Shown in pieces: positions 52,451-61,453 of a stretch of 64,000 nucleotides of DNA (positions are counted from its first letter, which is position 1; each line of letters opens with the position of its first letter). The stretch comes from Thiodiazotropha sp037384425 (GTDB taxonomy: Bacteria; Pseudomonadota; Gammaproteobacteria; Chromatiales; Chromatiaceae), in assembly GCA_037384425.1 (NCBI GenBank), contig JARROA010000021.1, forward strand, positions 62,001 to 126,000, read 5' to 3'. Under the pieces are notes generated by a model. That model did not search any database. It was given only the letters and a program-made list of their open reading frames with translations, and was not told where the DNA came from. A program made the translations under genes and the position numbers.

Positions 52451-54529
52451 TCAGACATTGAACCCCAACCGCCGCATCACATCCACCGGCACCGGCGCAA
52501 AGTGGTCCAACTCCAGGGTGAAGGAGCCGCGCCCGTGGGTGGCGGAGCGCAATTCGGTGGCGTAGCCGAACATCTCCGACAGTGGCACCAGATTGCGGAT
52601 CGCCTTGATCTGCCCCGGCTTGTCGCTGACGCCCTCGATCTCGGCGCGGCGGGCGGTGAGTTGTCCCAGCACGTCACCCAGATGTTCCTCTGGGGTGAGC
52701 ACCTCTCCGCGCACCACCGGTTCGAGCAGAACAGACCGCCCCTTCTCCAGGCCGTTGCGCAGGGCCATGCCGGCGGCGACCTTGTAGGCGAGGGGGTTGG
52801 AATCGGTGTCGTGGCTGGAGCCGTCGACCAGGGTCACGCGCAGGTCGGTAACTGGGTAGCCGCCAATGATGCCGTTGTTGGCCGCCTCGCGGATGCCGGT
52901 CTCCACCGAGGGGATGTATTCGCTGGGAATGGCGCCGCCGCGGATGCGGTTCTCGATCACCAGGCCCTCGCCGGTATCGCCCGGCGCCAGGTCGATCACC
53001 ACGTGGCCGTAGTGGCCCTTGCCGCCGGTCTGGCGGATGAAGCGGCCCTCGGCCCGGCTCACCGGCTGGCTGATGGTCTCCTTATAGGCCACATTGGGCG
53101 TGCCGGTGCGCACGCCGATACCCTGTTCCCGCTTGAGCCGTTCCACCAGCACCTCCAGGTGCAGCTCGCCCATGCCGGCGATGATGGTCTGGCCGGTCTC
53201 CTCCTCGGTTTCGGCGCGGAAGGTGGGGTCGTCTTCGGCCAGGTGCTGCAGGGCTTCGGCGATGCGTTCGTGGTCCTGGGCGGTGAGCGGGGTGACGGTG
53301 ATCTTGATCACCGGTTCAGGGAAGCTGATCGACTCCAGCAGCAGCGGGTGGTGGGGTTCGCACAGGGTGTCGCCGGTGACCGCCTCCTTCATGCCGAGCA
53401 GGGCGGCGATGTCGCCGGCGTGAATCGCCTCGATGTCCTCCCGGTGCTCGGCATACATGCGCTCCAACCGGCCGACCCGTTGCGGACGGCCATAGCGGGG
53501 GTTGAGTACGTTGTCGCCCTTCTTCAGTACCCCAGAGTAGACCCGCACATAGGCCAGACGGCCGGCGTAGGGGTCGGTCACCGTCTTGAACAGCAGGGCG
53601 CTCAGCGGCGCCGCGTCGTCGGGCTGGCGGGTGACCGGCTGGTCGTTGTCGGGATGGCGGCCGCTGACCGCGCCGATATCGAGTGGTGAGGGCAGGTAGT
53701 CGATCACCGCGTCGAGCAGGGGCTGCACCCCCTTGTTGCGCAGGGAGCTGCCGCAGAGTACCGGCACCAGCCGGTTGGTCAGGGTGGCACGCCGGATCGC
53801 CTGCTTGATCAGATCGCTATCGATGTCGCCGCCCTCCAGCCAACGGGCCAGCAGCTCATCGTCCTGCTCTGCCACCTGTTCGATGAGGACGCTGCGGGCC
53901 GTCTCCGCCTGGCTGACCAGGTCGTCAGGGATGGAGGCGAACTCGCGCTTGGCGCCCAGTTCGTCGGCCCAATGGATCGCCTGCATGTCGATCAGGTCGA
54001 TCACACCTTCGAAGCCGGACTCGGCGCCGATGGGCAGTTGCAGGGGGACCGGATTGGCGCCGAGCCGTTCCCGGATCTCCTCCAGCGACTGACGGAATTC
54101 GGCCCCCAGTCGGTCCATCTTGTTGATGAAGCAGAGCCGGGGCACTTTGTAGCGGTCGGCCTGGCGCCACACCGTCTCGCTCTGGGGTTCCACCCCCTGG
54201 GAGGCGTCGAACACCACTACCGCGCCGTCGAGCACGCGCAGGGCGCGCTGCACCTCGGCGGTGAAGTCGATGTGTCCCGGGGTATCGATGAGGTTGATCT
54301 GGTGTTCGTTCCAGAAGGCGGTCACCGCCGCGGAGACGATGGTGATGCCGCGCTCGCGCTCCTGGTCCATCCAGTCGGTCACCGTGGTGCCGCTGTCCAC
54401 CGAACCGAGCTGGTGGGTGCGCCCGGCATAGAACAGAAAGCGCTCCGTGGTGGTGGTCTTGCCGGCGTCGATGTGGGCGATCAGGCCGATGTTGCGCAGC
54501 TTGTCGATGGGGGTGGGCTTGGTGGACAT
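52451..54529 (-). CDS. Elongation factor G paralogue (EF-G2-like)
   Basis: 692 residues. GTPase motifs G1 AHIDAGKTTT (about 18-27), switch region SVDSGTTVTDWMDQERERGI, G3 DTPGH and G4 NKMD, then domains II-V in the standard order to the end. It lies far from any ribosomal protein genes, so it is not the str-operon fusA. The switch segment VDSGTTVTDWM and the stretch LQLPIGAESGFEGVIDLIDM resemble the mitochondrial EF-G2 type more than the canonical EHDGAATMDWM form. Such paralogues may serve mainly in ribosome recycling or stress. That functional split is inference. Confidence 0.88.
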   Translation of the reverse strand: MSTKPTPIDKLRNIGLIAHIDAGKTTTTERFLFYAGRTHQLGSVDSGTTVTDWMDQERERGITIVSAAVTAFWNEHQINLIDTPGHIDFTAEVQRALRVLDGAVVVFDASQGVEPQSETVWRQADRYKVPRLCFINKMDRLGAEFRQSLEEIRERLGANPVPLQLPIGAESGFEGVIDLIDMQAIHWADELGAKREFASIPDDLVSQAETARSVLIEQVAEQDDELLARWLEGGDIDSDLIKQAIRRATLTNRLVPVLCGSSLRNKGVQPLLDAVIDYLPSPLDIGAVSGRHPDNDQPVTRQPDDAAPLSALLFKTVTDPYAGRLAYVRVYSGVLKKGDNVLNPRYGRPQRVGRLERMYAEHREDIEAIHAGDIAALLGMKEAVTGDTLCEPHHPLLLESISFPEPVIKITVTPLTAQDHERIAEALQHLAEDDPTFRAETEEETGQTIIAGMGELHLEVLVERLKREQGIGVRTGTPNVAYKETISQPVSRAEGRFIRQTGGKGHYGHVVIDLAPGDTGEGLVIENRIRGGAIPSEYIPSVETGIREAANNGIIGGYPVTDLRVTLVDGSSHDTDSNPLAYKVAAGMALRNGLEKGRSVLLEPVVRGEVLTPEEHLGDVLGQLTARRAEIEGVSDKPGQIKAIRNLVPLSEMFGYATELRSATHGRGSFTLELDHFAPVPVDVMRRLGFNV

Positions 54530-54622
54530 GGTGTGAGCGTGCTTCTTGTTGGGATGGCTTGTTGTTCAGAGTTTAGACGCTGCCAGGTCGGTAAAGAATC
54601 GATTTCGAACTGGATGGGGGCT

Positions 54623-54779
54623 CGGTGCGGCAAGCCGCACCCTACGTTATCGAGGTGCTCGGTGCGCCATGACAGGTATCCATAGGTCTGTGCAGGCAAG
54701 ATTTCAAGCTTACGGTTGTCGGGTGGGGCAGGGCCCACACCCGCCAGCATGGAAGCGTAGGGTGCGGCTTGCCGCACCG
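54623..54779. repeat. Pair of inverted family B repeats upstream of the EF-G paralogue
   Basis: Two perfect 24-base copies (54623-54646 and 54756-54779) stand in opposite orientation, 109 bases apart, each itself palindromic (GGTGCGGC ... GCCGCACC). A family C-like GGGTGGGGCAGGGCCC lies between them (54721-54736). Confidence 0.85.
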
Positions 54780-54877
54780 TGAAGGGTATCTGCGTGCGAA
54801 TTGGTTGGGTCGGGATTGATCGGCTCTGCTTGTGCATCAACCGGATCACCGTTCGTTGGTTCAGGATGCGTGAACGA

Positions 54878-55435
54878 TCACGCGCATTGGCTCTGTTTAA
54901 GGCCGTAAGCGGCGGCCAGCTTGCGCACTCTCGGGTAGACCGCCTTCGGTTTGAAGCGCAGCACCCGGATAGGGACTTCATCACCGATCTTTATTCTGGC
55001 GTAACACTCTTGGGAATCTACGTAGAATTCACTCTCGTGCATGCCTGAGTAGCGGTAGCTGAACTCGATGATGTAGTGGATCTCCTCGATCTCCCGGTCG
55101 GAGTCACCCTCCGTATAAGAGTGGTCCTCGGCCCGTTTATGGGTCACCCTGCCGAGCAGATTGACGCCGTATTTTTTGCTCAGCGATTTCTCGTAGTAGT
55201 AGGCGGTGCTGGTGGCCACCATGTAGAGCATGATGGTGGTCGGGACCAGGAAGATGGAACCAAGTAGAACGCCTGACCAGTCCACCCCTGACTCTGCGTT
55301 CATGGAGAAATAGATGGGGAAGATACCGAACAGGGAGAACAGAACCGCCCCGATCAGTAGTTCCTTGTGCTTGCCAATGGCGCCGAGCAGATGTTTGAGT
55401 CGTTCAAAGAGACCGATCCTTGGTTCTATCCTCAC
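54878..55435 (-). CDS. DUF3592-like membrane protein
   Basis: 185 residues. Two membrane helices (ELLIGAVLFSLFGIFPIYFS and GVLLGSIFLVPTTIMLYMVA) precede a soluble domain of beta strands (YGVNLLGRVTHKRAEDHSYT, EIHYIIEFSYRYSG, YARIKIGDEVPIRVL) in which the spacing of RVTHK ... YRYSG ... GDEVPIRV fits DUF3592. Function unknown. Monocistronic. Confidence 0.65.
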   Translation of the reverse strand: MRIEPRIGLFERLKHLLGAIGKHKELLIGAVLFSLFGIFPIYFSMNAESGVDWSGVLLGSIFLVPTTIMLYMVATSTAYYYEKSLSKKYGVNLLGRVTHKRAEDHSYTEGDSDREIEEIHYIIEFSYRYSGMHESEFYVDSQECYARIKIGDEVPIRVLRFKPKAVYPRVRKLAAAYGLKQSQCA

Positions 55436-55484
55436 GCTGTTCTCCTTAACGTGTCAGGTTTGAATGGTACTATTTCAGCGACTG

Positions 55485-55574
55485 TTGGTGGGGCAGGGCC
55501 CCACCCTTCTACGCCCTGGGAGACGCGGTAGCCTGTATCATCCCCCGGATTCCGCTGCGCTCCATCCAGGCTAC
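55485..55574. repeat. Family C and family A repeats
   Basis: TTGGTGGGGCAGGGCCCCAC (from 55485) is a compact family C palindrome; a family A arm (CGGATTCCGCTGCGCTCCAT then CCAGGCTAC, 55547-55575) follows. Confidence 0.7.
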
Positions 55575-55668
55575 CTTCAATATGGACCGTTGGCGCTCAT
55601 TCGCGTTGTTTCTCAAAAGTTAAGCGCCATTCAGGTCAGGCTCCATTGTCTGCTTTAGGAAGAGGTTT

Positions 55669-56439
55669 TCAGAAGAACTTCGAAAAGTCGGGCTTACGTT
55701 TCTCGAGGAAGGCAGTGAACGCCTCTTTGGCCTCCGCTCCCTGCAGCATCTGCATGAAGTAATCCTCTTCCATTCTCATGATGGTTTCCAGCTGCTCCGC
55801 ATTGGCGGCGCGCAGCAGTTTTCTGGTGGTGCGGATGGAGGCCGGCGGCTGCGCCGCCAGCTGTTGGGCCTTGGCAATGGCGTGCTCCTGAAAGTGCTCC
55901 TTGTCCACCACCTGGTTGACGATGCCCATGGCTTGAGCGGCGTTGGCGTCGAATACTTCGCACAGCATCAGCAGTTCAGCGGCCTTGCGGTAACCCAGTA
56001 ACTGAGGGACAAGCAGGCTGGAACCCGCCTCGGGGCAGAGGCCAAGGCTGGCGAAAGGCATCTGAAACTGGGCCTCGGGGGCGGCATAAACCAGGTCGCA
56101 GTGCATCAGCATGGTGGTGCCTATGCCCACTGCCGGACCGTTGACGGCGGCCACCAGCGGCTTGGTCAGGCCGGGCAGGGTGCGCAGGAAACGTCCTATC
56201 GGCGATTTCCGGTTGATGCTGACGTTCTCGAGAAAGTCGGCCAGGTCATTACCGGCGGTGAAACAGTCCCGGCTGCCGGTGATGACGGCGACACGCAGGT
56301 CGGGGTCACCTTCGAGCCGATCCAGGCCGTCGCAGATGCCGTCGTACATGTCACCGGTGAGAGCGTTTTTCTTCTCCTCCCGGTTCAGGCGGATGATGAT
56401 GAGGTGGTCCTGGATCTCGGTGAATATGGGTTGGCTCAT
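55669..56439 (-). CDS. Enoyl-CoA hydratase/isomerase family protein
   Basis: 256 residues of crotonase fold. The oxyanion-hole segments are AVITGSRDCFTAGNDLADFL and AAVNGPAVGIGTTMLMHCDL; CPEAGSSLLVPQLLG provides one Glu in the position of a catalytic acid. The second hydratase Glu seems replaced, so an isomerase (Delta3-Delta2-enoyl-CoA isomerase type) is also possible. Cytoplasmic, in fatty acid or aromatic degradation. No other beta-oxidation genes are adjacent. Confidence 0.88.
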   Translation of the reverse strand: MSQPIFTEIQDHLIIIRLNREEKKNALTGDMYDGICDGLDRLEGDPDLRVAVITGSRDCFTAGNDLADFLENVSINRKSPIGRFLRTLPGLTKPLVAAVNGPAVGIGTTMLMHCDLVYAAPEAQFQMPFASLGLCPEAGSSLLVPQLLGYRKAAELLMLCEVFDANAAQAMGIVNQVVDKEHFQEHAIAKAQQLAAQPPASIRTTRKLLRAANAEQLETIMRMEEDYFMQMLQGAEAKEAFTAFLEKRKPDFSKFF

Positions 56440-56580
56440 GGCAGGGTTGCTCCAGGGGTGTCAGTGCGAGGATGTCGTGTCGAGCGGAGCGTGCTTTGAT
56501 GACGCAAGCGTATTGCCGGTGATAGAGAGGCGTCATGAGCCGAAGATGACAGGATCACGCTCGGCAGTCCCGTCGCGGAT

Positions 56581-56997
56581 TCATTCCCCATAAACCGTCA
56601 CCGTCACCCGCCGGCCATGGGGATGGGTGCGGTGCTCCCACAGATAGATCCCCTGCCAGGTGCCCAGTGCCGGATGCCCGCCGGTGACGGGGAAGCCGAG
56701 GTCCATCTTGGTGAGGATCGAGCGGATGTGGGCGGCCATGTCGTCCGGCCCCTCCAAGCTATGGTCGAAGTGGCGGTCGCCGTCGGGCACCAGGCGCGAC
56801 ATGAAGCCTTCCAGGTCGCTGCGCACTGTGGGGTCGGCGTTCTCGCACAGGATCAGCGAGGCGCTGGTGTGGTGGATGAAGACCTGGCACAGGCCGGTGG
56901 TGATGCCGGAGGCCTCGACCACTTCCGCCACTTGGCGGGTGATGTTGTAGGTGTTGCGTCCCCGGGTGTCGATCTTGAGTTGCCGCTGGATCACCAT
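56581..56997 (-). CDS. yjbQ: YjbQ family protein (secondary thiamine-phosphate synthase-like)
   Basis: 138 residues from the ATG at 56997, which has AGGAG 10 bases before; the frame extends to 57171 but this part is not conserved. IHHTSASLILCENADPTVRS, HFDHSLEGPDDMAAHIRS and GTWQGIYLWEHRTHPHGR are the YjbQ/UPF0047 signatures, including the His/Glu cluster that binds metal. The family has weak thiamine-phosphate synthase activity. Divergent from recG. Confidence 0.9.
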   Translation of the reverse strand: MVIQRQLKIDTRGRNTYNITRQVAEVVEASGITTGLCQVFIHHTSASLILCENADPTVRSDLEGFMSRLVPDGDRHFDHSLEGPDDMAAHIRSILTKMDLGFPVTGGHPALGTWQGIYLWEHRTHPHGRRVTVTVYGE

Positions 56998-57061
56998 CTT
57001 TGCACTACTCCTGCTGCTTCTGGCATGCTTCGAGTGGATCTTACAGTGAAAGCGTGCGCCA

Positions 57062-59167
57062 TTGAAAAAACAGGACAGTTTGCCAGTCAACCTGGCCGAG
57101 CAACCGGTCACCCAACTCAAGGGTGTCGGCGCAAGGAATGCGGAAAAGCTCGTCAAGCTCAACATCGCCACGGTGCAGGATCTGCTCTTCCACCTGCCGT
57201 TGCGCTACCAGGACCGCACCCGCATCCAGCCCATCGGCGCGGTGCGCCGGGGCGACCAGGTGGTGATCGAGGGTGAGGTGGACCTGGCCGAGATCAAGTT
57301 CGGCCGCCGCCGCTCCCTGCTGGTACGCCTCTCCGACGGCACTGGCGGCATCATCCTGCGTTTCTTCTATTTCAGCAACGCCCAGCGCCAGTCCCTGGCC
57401 CGCGGGGTGCGCCTGCGCTGTTTCGGCGAGGTGCGCAGCGGGCCCAACAGCCTGGAGATGGTGCATCCCGAATACCAGCGGGTCGATCCGGATGAACCGA
57501 TGGCGGTGGAACAGGCCCTGACCCCCATCTACCCCACCACCGAGGGGGTGCACCAGCTCACCCTGCGCGGACTCATGCAGCAGGCGCTGGCGCAGCTCGA
57601 CAGGGGGCCTGAGGGCTTGCGTGAGCTGCTGCCTGAGAGCCTGGTCGACCGCTTCCGCCTGCAGAGCCTGGCCGGTGCGGTGAGCTACCTCCACCGGCCA
57701 CCGCCGGACGCCGATCAGCAGCAGCTGCTGGCCGGCACCCACCCGGCCCAGCAGCGGCTCACCTTCGAGGAACTGCTGGCGCACCAGATCAGCCTGCGCA
57801 AGCTGCGCATCCAGCACCAGCACATCCGCGCCACCGCCCTGCCGGTGGAGAGCGCACTCAAACAGCGATTGCTCGACAGCATCCCCTTCAGGCTCACCGG
57901 GGCCCAGCAGCGGGTGGTGGGCGAGATCTCGCAGGACCTGGCTCAGTCCCGTCCCATGCAGCGCCTGGTGCAGGGCGATGTGGGGGCCGGCAAGACCATC
58001 GTCAGCGCCCTGGCCGCCCTGCAGGCGATCGCCGCCGGCAGCCAGGTGGTGCTGATGGCCCCCACCGAGCTGCTGGCCGAACAACACCTGCGCAGCTTCT
58101 CCCAGTGGCTGGAGCCCTTGGGCATACGCATCGCCTGGCTTACCGGCCGCATGAAGGGCAAGGCCCGCGAGCAGACCCTGGCCGAGATCGCCGGTGGCAC
58201 CGCCCAGCTGGCGGTGGGCACCCACGCCCTGTTCCAGGAGGACGTGGTGTTCGACGATCTGGGTCTGGTCGTCATCGACGAGCAGCACCGCTTCGGCGTG
58301 CATCAGCGCCTGGCCCTGCGTGAGAAGGGGAGCCGGCAAGGCCACTCCCCGCATCAGTTGATCATGACCGCCACTCCCATCCCGCGCACCCTGGCCATGA
58401 CCGCCTACGCCGACCTCGACCTCTCGGTGATCGATGCCCTGCCGCCGGGGCGCAAGCCGGTGACCACCGCGGTGATCTCGGATCAGCGCCGCGACGAGGT
58501 GGTGGCGCGGGTGCATGCCGCCTGCGCCGAGGGGCGCCAGGCCTACTGGGTCTGTACCCTGATCGAGGAGTCAGAGGCCTTGCAGTGCCAAGCGGCAGAG
58601 GAGAGTGAGCGCCTGCTAACGGAGGCCCTGCCCGAGCTGCGGGTAGGGTTGGTCCACGGCCGGGTCAAGGCGGACGAGAAGGAGCGCATCATGGCTGCCT
58701 TCAAGGCCGGCGAGCTCGACCTACTGGTGGCCACCACCGTAATCGAGGTGGGGGTCGACGTACCCAATGCCAGCCTCATGATCATCGAGAACGCGGAGCG
58801 CCTCGGCCTGGCTCAGCTGCACCAGCTGCGCGGCAGGGTGGGGCGGGGTACCGCCGAGAGCCACTGCGTGCTGATGTATCACGGGCCGTTGTCCGCCAAC
58901 GCCAAGGAGCGGCTGGCGATCCTGCGCGAGAGCGGCGACGGCTTCCTCATCGCCCAGAAGGACCTGGAGATGCGCGGCCCGGGGGAGGTGCTCGGCACCC
59001 GCCAGACCGGTGAGATGCAGTTGCGCATCGCCGACCTGGTGCGCGACCAGGGACTGCTCGACGAGGTGCGCGAGGCGGCGGGGATGATGCTGAGAGACTA
59101 TCCTGAGGAGGCGGACCGGCTGATCGAACGCTGGCTCGGACAGCGCGCCGACTACGGGCGCGCCTGA
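57062..59167 (+). CDS. recG: ATP-dependent DNA helicase RecG
   Basis: 701 residues from a TTG start. The N-terminal wedge/OB domain (VTQLKGVGARNAEKLVKLNI, LLFHLPLRYQDRTRI), then helicase motifs: Walker A GDVGAGKTIV (about 307), motif II VIDEQHRFGV, TATPIPRTLAM, GLVHGRV and the TRG-type motif HQLRGRVGRGTAESHCVLMY. Length equals E. coli RecG (693). It remodels stalled forks and Holliday-like junctions. In related genomes it follows spoT/ridA closely; here about 10 kb of other genes lie between. Confidence 0.96.
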   Translation: MKKQDSLPVNLAEQPVTQLKGVGARNAEKLVKLNIATVQDLLFHLPLRYQDRTRIQPIGAVRRGDQVVIEGEVDLAEIKFGRRRSLLVRLSDGTGGIILRFFYFSNAQRQSLARGVRLRCFGEVRSGPNSLEMVHPEYQRVDPDEPMAVEQALTPIYPTTEGVHQLTLRGLMQQALAQLDRGPEGLRELLPESLVDRFRLQSLAGAVSYLHRPPPDADQQQLLAGTHPAQQRLTFEELLAHQISLRKLRIQHQHIRATALPVESALKQRLLDSIPFRLTGAQQRVVGEISQDLAQSRPMQRLVQGDVGAGKTIVSALAALQAIAAGSQVVLMAPTELLAEQHLRSFSQWLEPLGIRIAWLTGRMKGKAREQTLAEIAGGTAQLAVGTHALFQEDVVFDDLGLVVIDEQHRFGVHQRLALREKGSRQGHSPHQLIMTATPIPRTLAMTAYADLDLSVIDALPPGRKPVTTAVISDQRRDEVVARVHAACAEGRQAYWVCTLIEESEALQCQAAEESERLLTEALPELRVGLVHGRVKADEKERIMAAFKAGELDLLVATTVIEVGVDVPNASLMIIENAERLGLAQLHQLRGRVGRGTAESHCVLMYHGPLSANAKERLAILRESGDGFLIAQKDLEMRGPGEVLGTRQTGEMQLRIADLVRDQGLLDEVREAAGMMLRDYPEEADRLIERWLGQRADYGRA

Positions 59168-59182
59168 AGCGCGGAGGGGCGA

Positions 59183-60736
59183 ATGGATCAGGCATCAATC
59201 AGGAGCTGGGGCGGGCGCCTGCTATTACTGGCGTTGTGCGGATGCTCCGCGGGATCGTTGCGCGACGTGACACTGCCGGCGCCGCCTGTGGTGCGTGAGC
59301 CGGTGCAAGTGGCGACTGCAGGGGCGCCACGCGAAATCATCGTCGACCTGCAGCTGACGGTCGCCCGTTGCGACGACTACGACCCCGGCGCGCGTCGCTG
59401 CGGTGCGGGGGATCGGATGGCTTTTCGGGAGCTCAATCAGGCCGCCGCAGCGGCCCTGCCCGGCGACCGGGTGCAGGTGCGCGGAGGTGTGATCCGGCAG
59501 CAGTTCGCGCCTGGGGTCTCCGGTATCGAAGGGCATCCCATCCGCTTTACCCCCTATGCGGAGGAGCAGGTGATCTTCCGCGACATCGATCAGCCTGCCT
59601 GGCTGCTCAAAGGTGTCAACCATCTGCTGCTGGAGGGCTTTCGCCTGGAACAGGTGCTCGGCTGGGCTCGGCTGGAGAACGCCCACTACAACCTGATCCG
59701 CAACAACCGTTTCCACGAGGCCCTAGCCCGGGGCACCACCGGCGGCTTCAAACTGGTGGAGAGCCACTACAACCGGGTCGAGGGCAATCGCTTCGAACGC
59801 GGCAACGACAGTCTGGTGCTGCAGGCCTCCGACCGCAACCTGATCGCCGACAATAGCTTCGAATGGGGGCGCCACAGCCTGATCAGTGTGCGCTGCGGCA
59901 ACTACAACGTGATCCGCGGCAACCGCTTCAACAATGAGCGCCAGAAGGCGATGGAGATCTACGACTGCGAGGGCACCAGTGACGCCCCCTTTCGCCTCGA
60001 CGCCACCAAGCGCAACCTGATCGAGGGCAACCGCTTCGACCATGTGCGCGGCTCGAGCCGGCCCCACAACTACAACGCCATCCAGTACGCCGGCCAGCTC
60101 GGCATCGTGCGCCACAACCTGTTTCGCGACTGTCTGGGCGGTGGTATCAATCTGCAGGTCTACTCCAGCGAGGCCCTCTACAACTACGGCCACCGGATTT
60201 ACAACAACACCTTCTACGCCAACCACTGTTTCGCCCTCATCGACACCGCCCGGGGCGGAGCCCGTATCGGTGAAAACGATTTCCTCAACAATCTCTTCTA
60301 CAAGAACCGGGATTGCCGGGGAGGCGAGCGGCAGGTGGAGTTGATGTGGCAGGATCTCGATCGTCGGAGCAACGCCCTGGCCGACAGCGACCCGGGCTTC
60401 GTGGATGAGTCCGCCGGTGATCTTTCCCTGAAGGCGAGGAGTCCGCTGGTCGATGCCGGGGTGTTTCTCACCCGGACGACGGCGGCGGGAACGGGTAGTG
60501 CGCTGCCGGTGGAGGACGCGGCTTTCTTCTTCGACGGGGCCGGTGTGCCCGGGGTGGTGGGCGACGAGATCAGGCTCGAAGGGGAGGGGGCCGTGGCCAG
60601 GATTCTGGAGATCGATTTCGCCCAGGGCCGGCTGCTGCTGGACCGGGATCTGAGCTGGCGTCAGGGGCAGGGCGTCTCCCTGCGCTACAGCGGCGGCGCC
60701 CCAGACATGGGGGCTTACGAAAGATCAATGCCCTGA
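59183..60736 (+). CDS. Right-handed beta-helix lipoprotein
   Basis: 517 residues, lipoprotein signal (LLLLALCGC, lipid Cys near 21). The middle (about 100-400) is a parallel beta-helix: repeated NLIRNNRFHEA, NRVEGNRFERG, NLIADNSFEWG, NVIRGNRFNNE and NLIEGNRFDHV with Asn ladders, as in PbH1/NosD and alginate-lyase-like (PL6) proteins. It is probably an outer-membrane or periplasmic carbohydrate-binding or cleaving protein; catalytic residues are not evident. It follows recG by 15 bases but its function is unrelated. Confidence 0.8.
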   Translation: MDQASIRSWGGRLLLLALCGCSAGSLRDVTLPAPPVVREPVQVATAGAPREIIVDLQLTVARCDDYDPGARRCGAGDRMAFRELNQAAAAALPGDRVQVRGGVIRQQFAPGVSGIEGHPIRFTPYAEEQVIFRDIDQPAWLLKGVNHLLLEGFRLEQVLGWARLENAHYNLIRNNRFHEALARGTTGGFKLVESHYNRVEGNRFERGNDSLVLQASDRNLIADNSFEWGRHSLISVRCGNYNVIRGNRFNNERQKAMEIYDCEGTSDAPFRLDATKRNLIEGNRFDHVRGSSRPHNYNAIQYAGQLGIVRHNLFRDCLGGGINLQVYSSEALYNYGHRIYNNTFYANHCFALIDTARGGARIGENDFLNNLFYKNRDCRGGERQVELMWQDLDRRSNALADSDPGFVDESAGDLSLKARSPLVDAGVFLTRTTAAGTGSALPVEDAAFFFDGAGVPGVVGDEIRLEGEGAVARILEIDFAQGRLLLDRDLSWRQGQGVSLRYSGGAPDMGAYERSMP

Positions 60737-60835
60737 GCCTGATCGAAAAGGAATAATGGAGTCCCGTTCGAGGACAAAGCCTATTGGATTCGTGTTGACT
60801 GGTCCCGGTCATCGGCTGCCATGGTCGGGTTTTCA

Positions 60836-60844
60836 TGCGATAAT
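60836..60844 (+). promoter_or_regulatory. Extended -10 promoter before ubiC
   Basis: TGCGATAAT is an extended -10 element (TGn plus GATAAT at 60839-60844), with CTGCCA 17 bases upstream as a moderate -35. It predicts RNA starting near 60851 and supports the TTG at 60869 rather than the ATG at 60821 as the ubiC start. Confidence 0.45.
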
Positions 60845-60868
60845 TTCCGTTTTTCAGGTAGAAACATC

Positions 60869-61453
60869 TTGTCCCGGACCCGCAGCAATCCCGCCCTACC
60901 CGAACCCGACTGGGGTGACTGGCGCAGCCAGCGCCTGCGGCAGGTGCCGCCGGGGATGGCGAACTGGCTGCTGGAGTCGGGCTCGCTCACCCGTCGGGTG
61001 GTACAGGCCTGCGGCGGGGGGTGTTTCCGGGTTCGCCTGCTCCATCAGGGCTGGGGCAACCCGCTCAACAGTGAACGCCGGCTGCTGCGTACCCGGCGGG
61101 GTGTGATGATGCTGATTCGCGAAGTGGAACTGCTGTGTGACGGGGCCCCCTGGGTCTTCGCCCGTACGCTGATACCGGCCACCAGCCTGCAACGCTCCGT
61201 CAGGCGCCTGACCCGGCTCGGCGAGCGGCCGCTCGGCGCGGTGTTGTTCAGCGATCCCAAGGTCCATCGCGGGGTCACCCAATTCGCCCGCCTGCAGTCG
61301 AGACACCCCCTGTTCCAGGCCGCCTGCGATCATGTGACGGAGACGCCGGAGAGTCTCTGGGGCCGTCGCACCCTGTTCACCCTCTCCGGACGTCCGCTGC
61401 TGGTGAACGAGATCTTCCTGCCGGGGATTCCCCTGCGCGAGGGGGGGCGATGA
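60869..61453 (+). CDS. ubiC: Chorismate lyase UbiC
   Basis: 194 residues from TTG 60869, favoured because a promoter lies in the earlier part of the frame and CAGGTAG precedes it; ATG 60821 would give 210. The usual UbiC length is about 165. It has WLLESGSLTRRVVQACG, RRGVMMLIREVELLCDG, WVFARTLIP with the Arg/Glu of the active site, GERPLGAVLF and the terminal EIFLPGIPL. The enzyme splits chorismate to 4-hydroxybenzoate and pyruvate, first step of ubiquinone synthesis. Its stop overlaps the ubiA start. Confidence 0.9.
   Translation: MSRTRSNPALPEPDWGDWRSQRLRQVPPGMANWLLESGSLTRRVVQACGGGCFRVRLLHQGWGNPLNSERRLLRTRRGVMMLIREVELLCDGAPWVFARTLIPATSLQRSVRRLTRLGERPLGAVLFSDPKVHRGVTQFARLQSRHPLFQAACDHVTETPESLWGRRTLFTLSGRPLLVNEIFLPGIPLREGGR

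Noticed and set aside
57041..58516. 491-codon minus-strand ORF opposite recG
   Set aside because: Antisense shadow of recG with no recognisable domain and no ribosome site.
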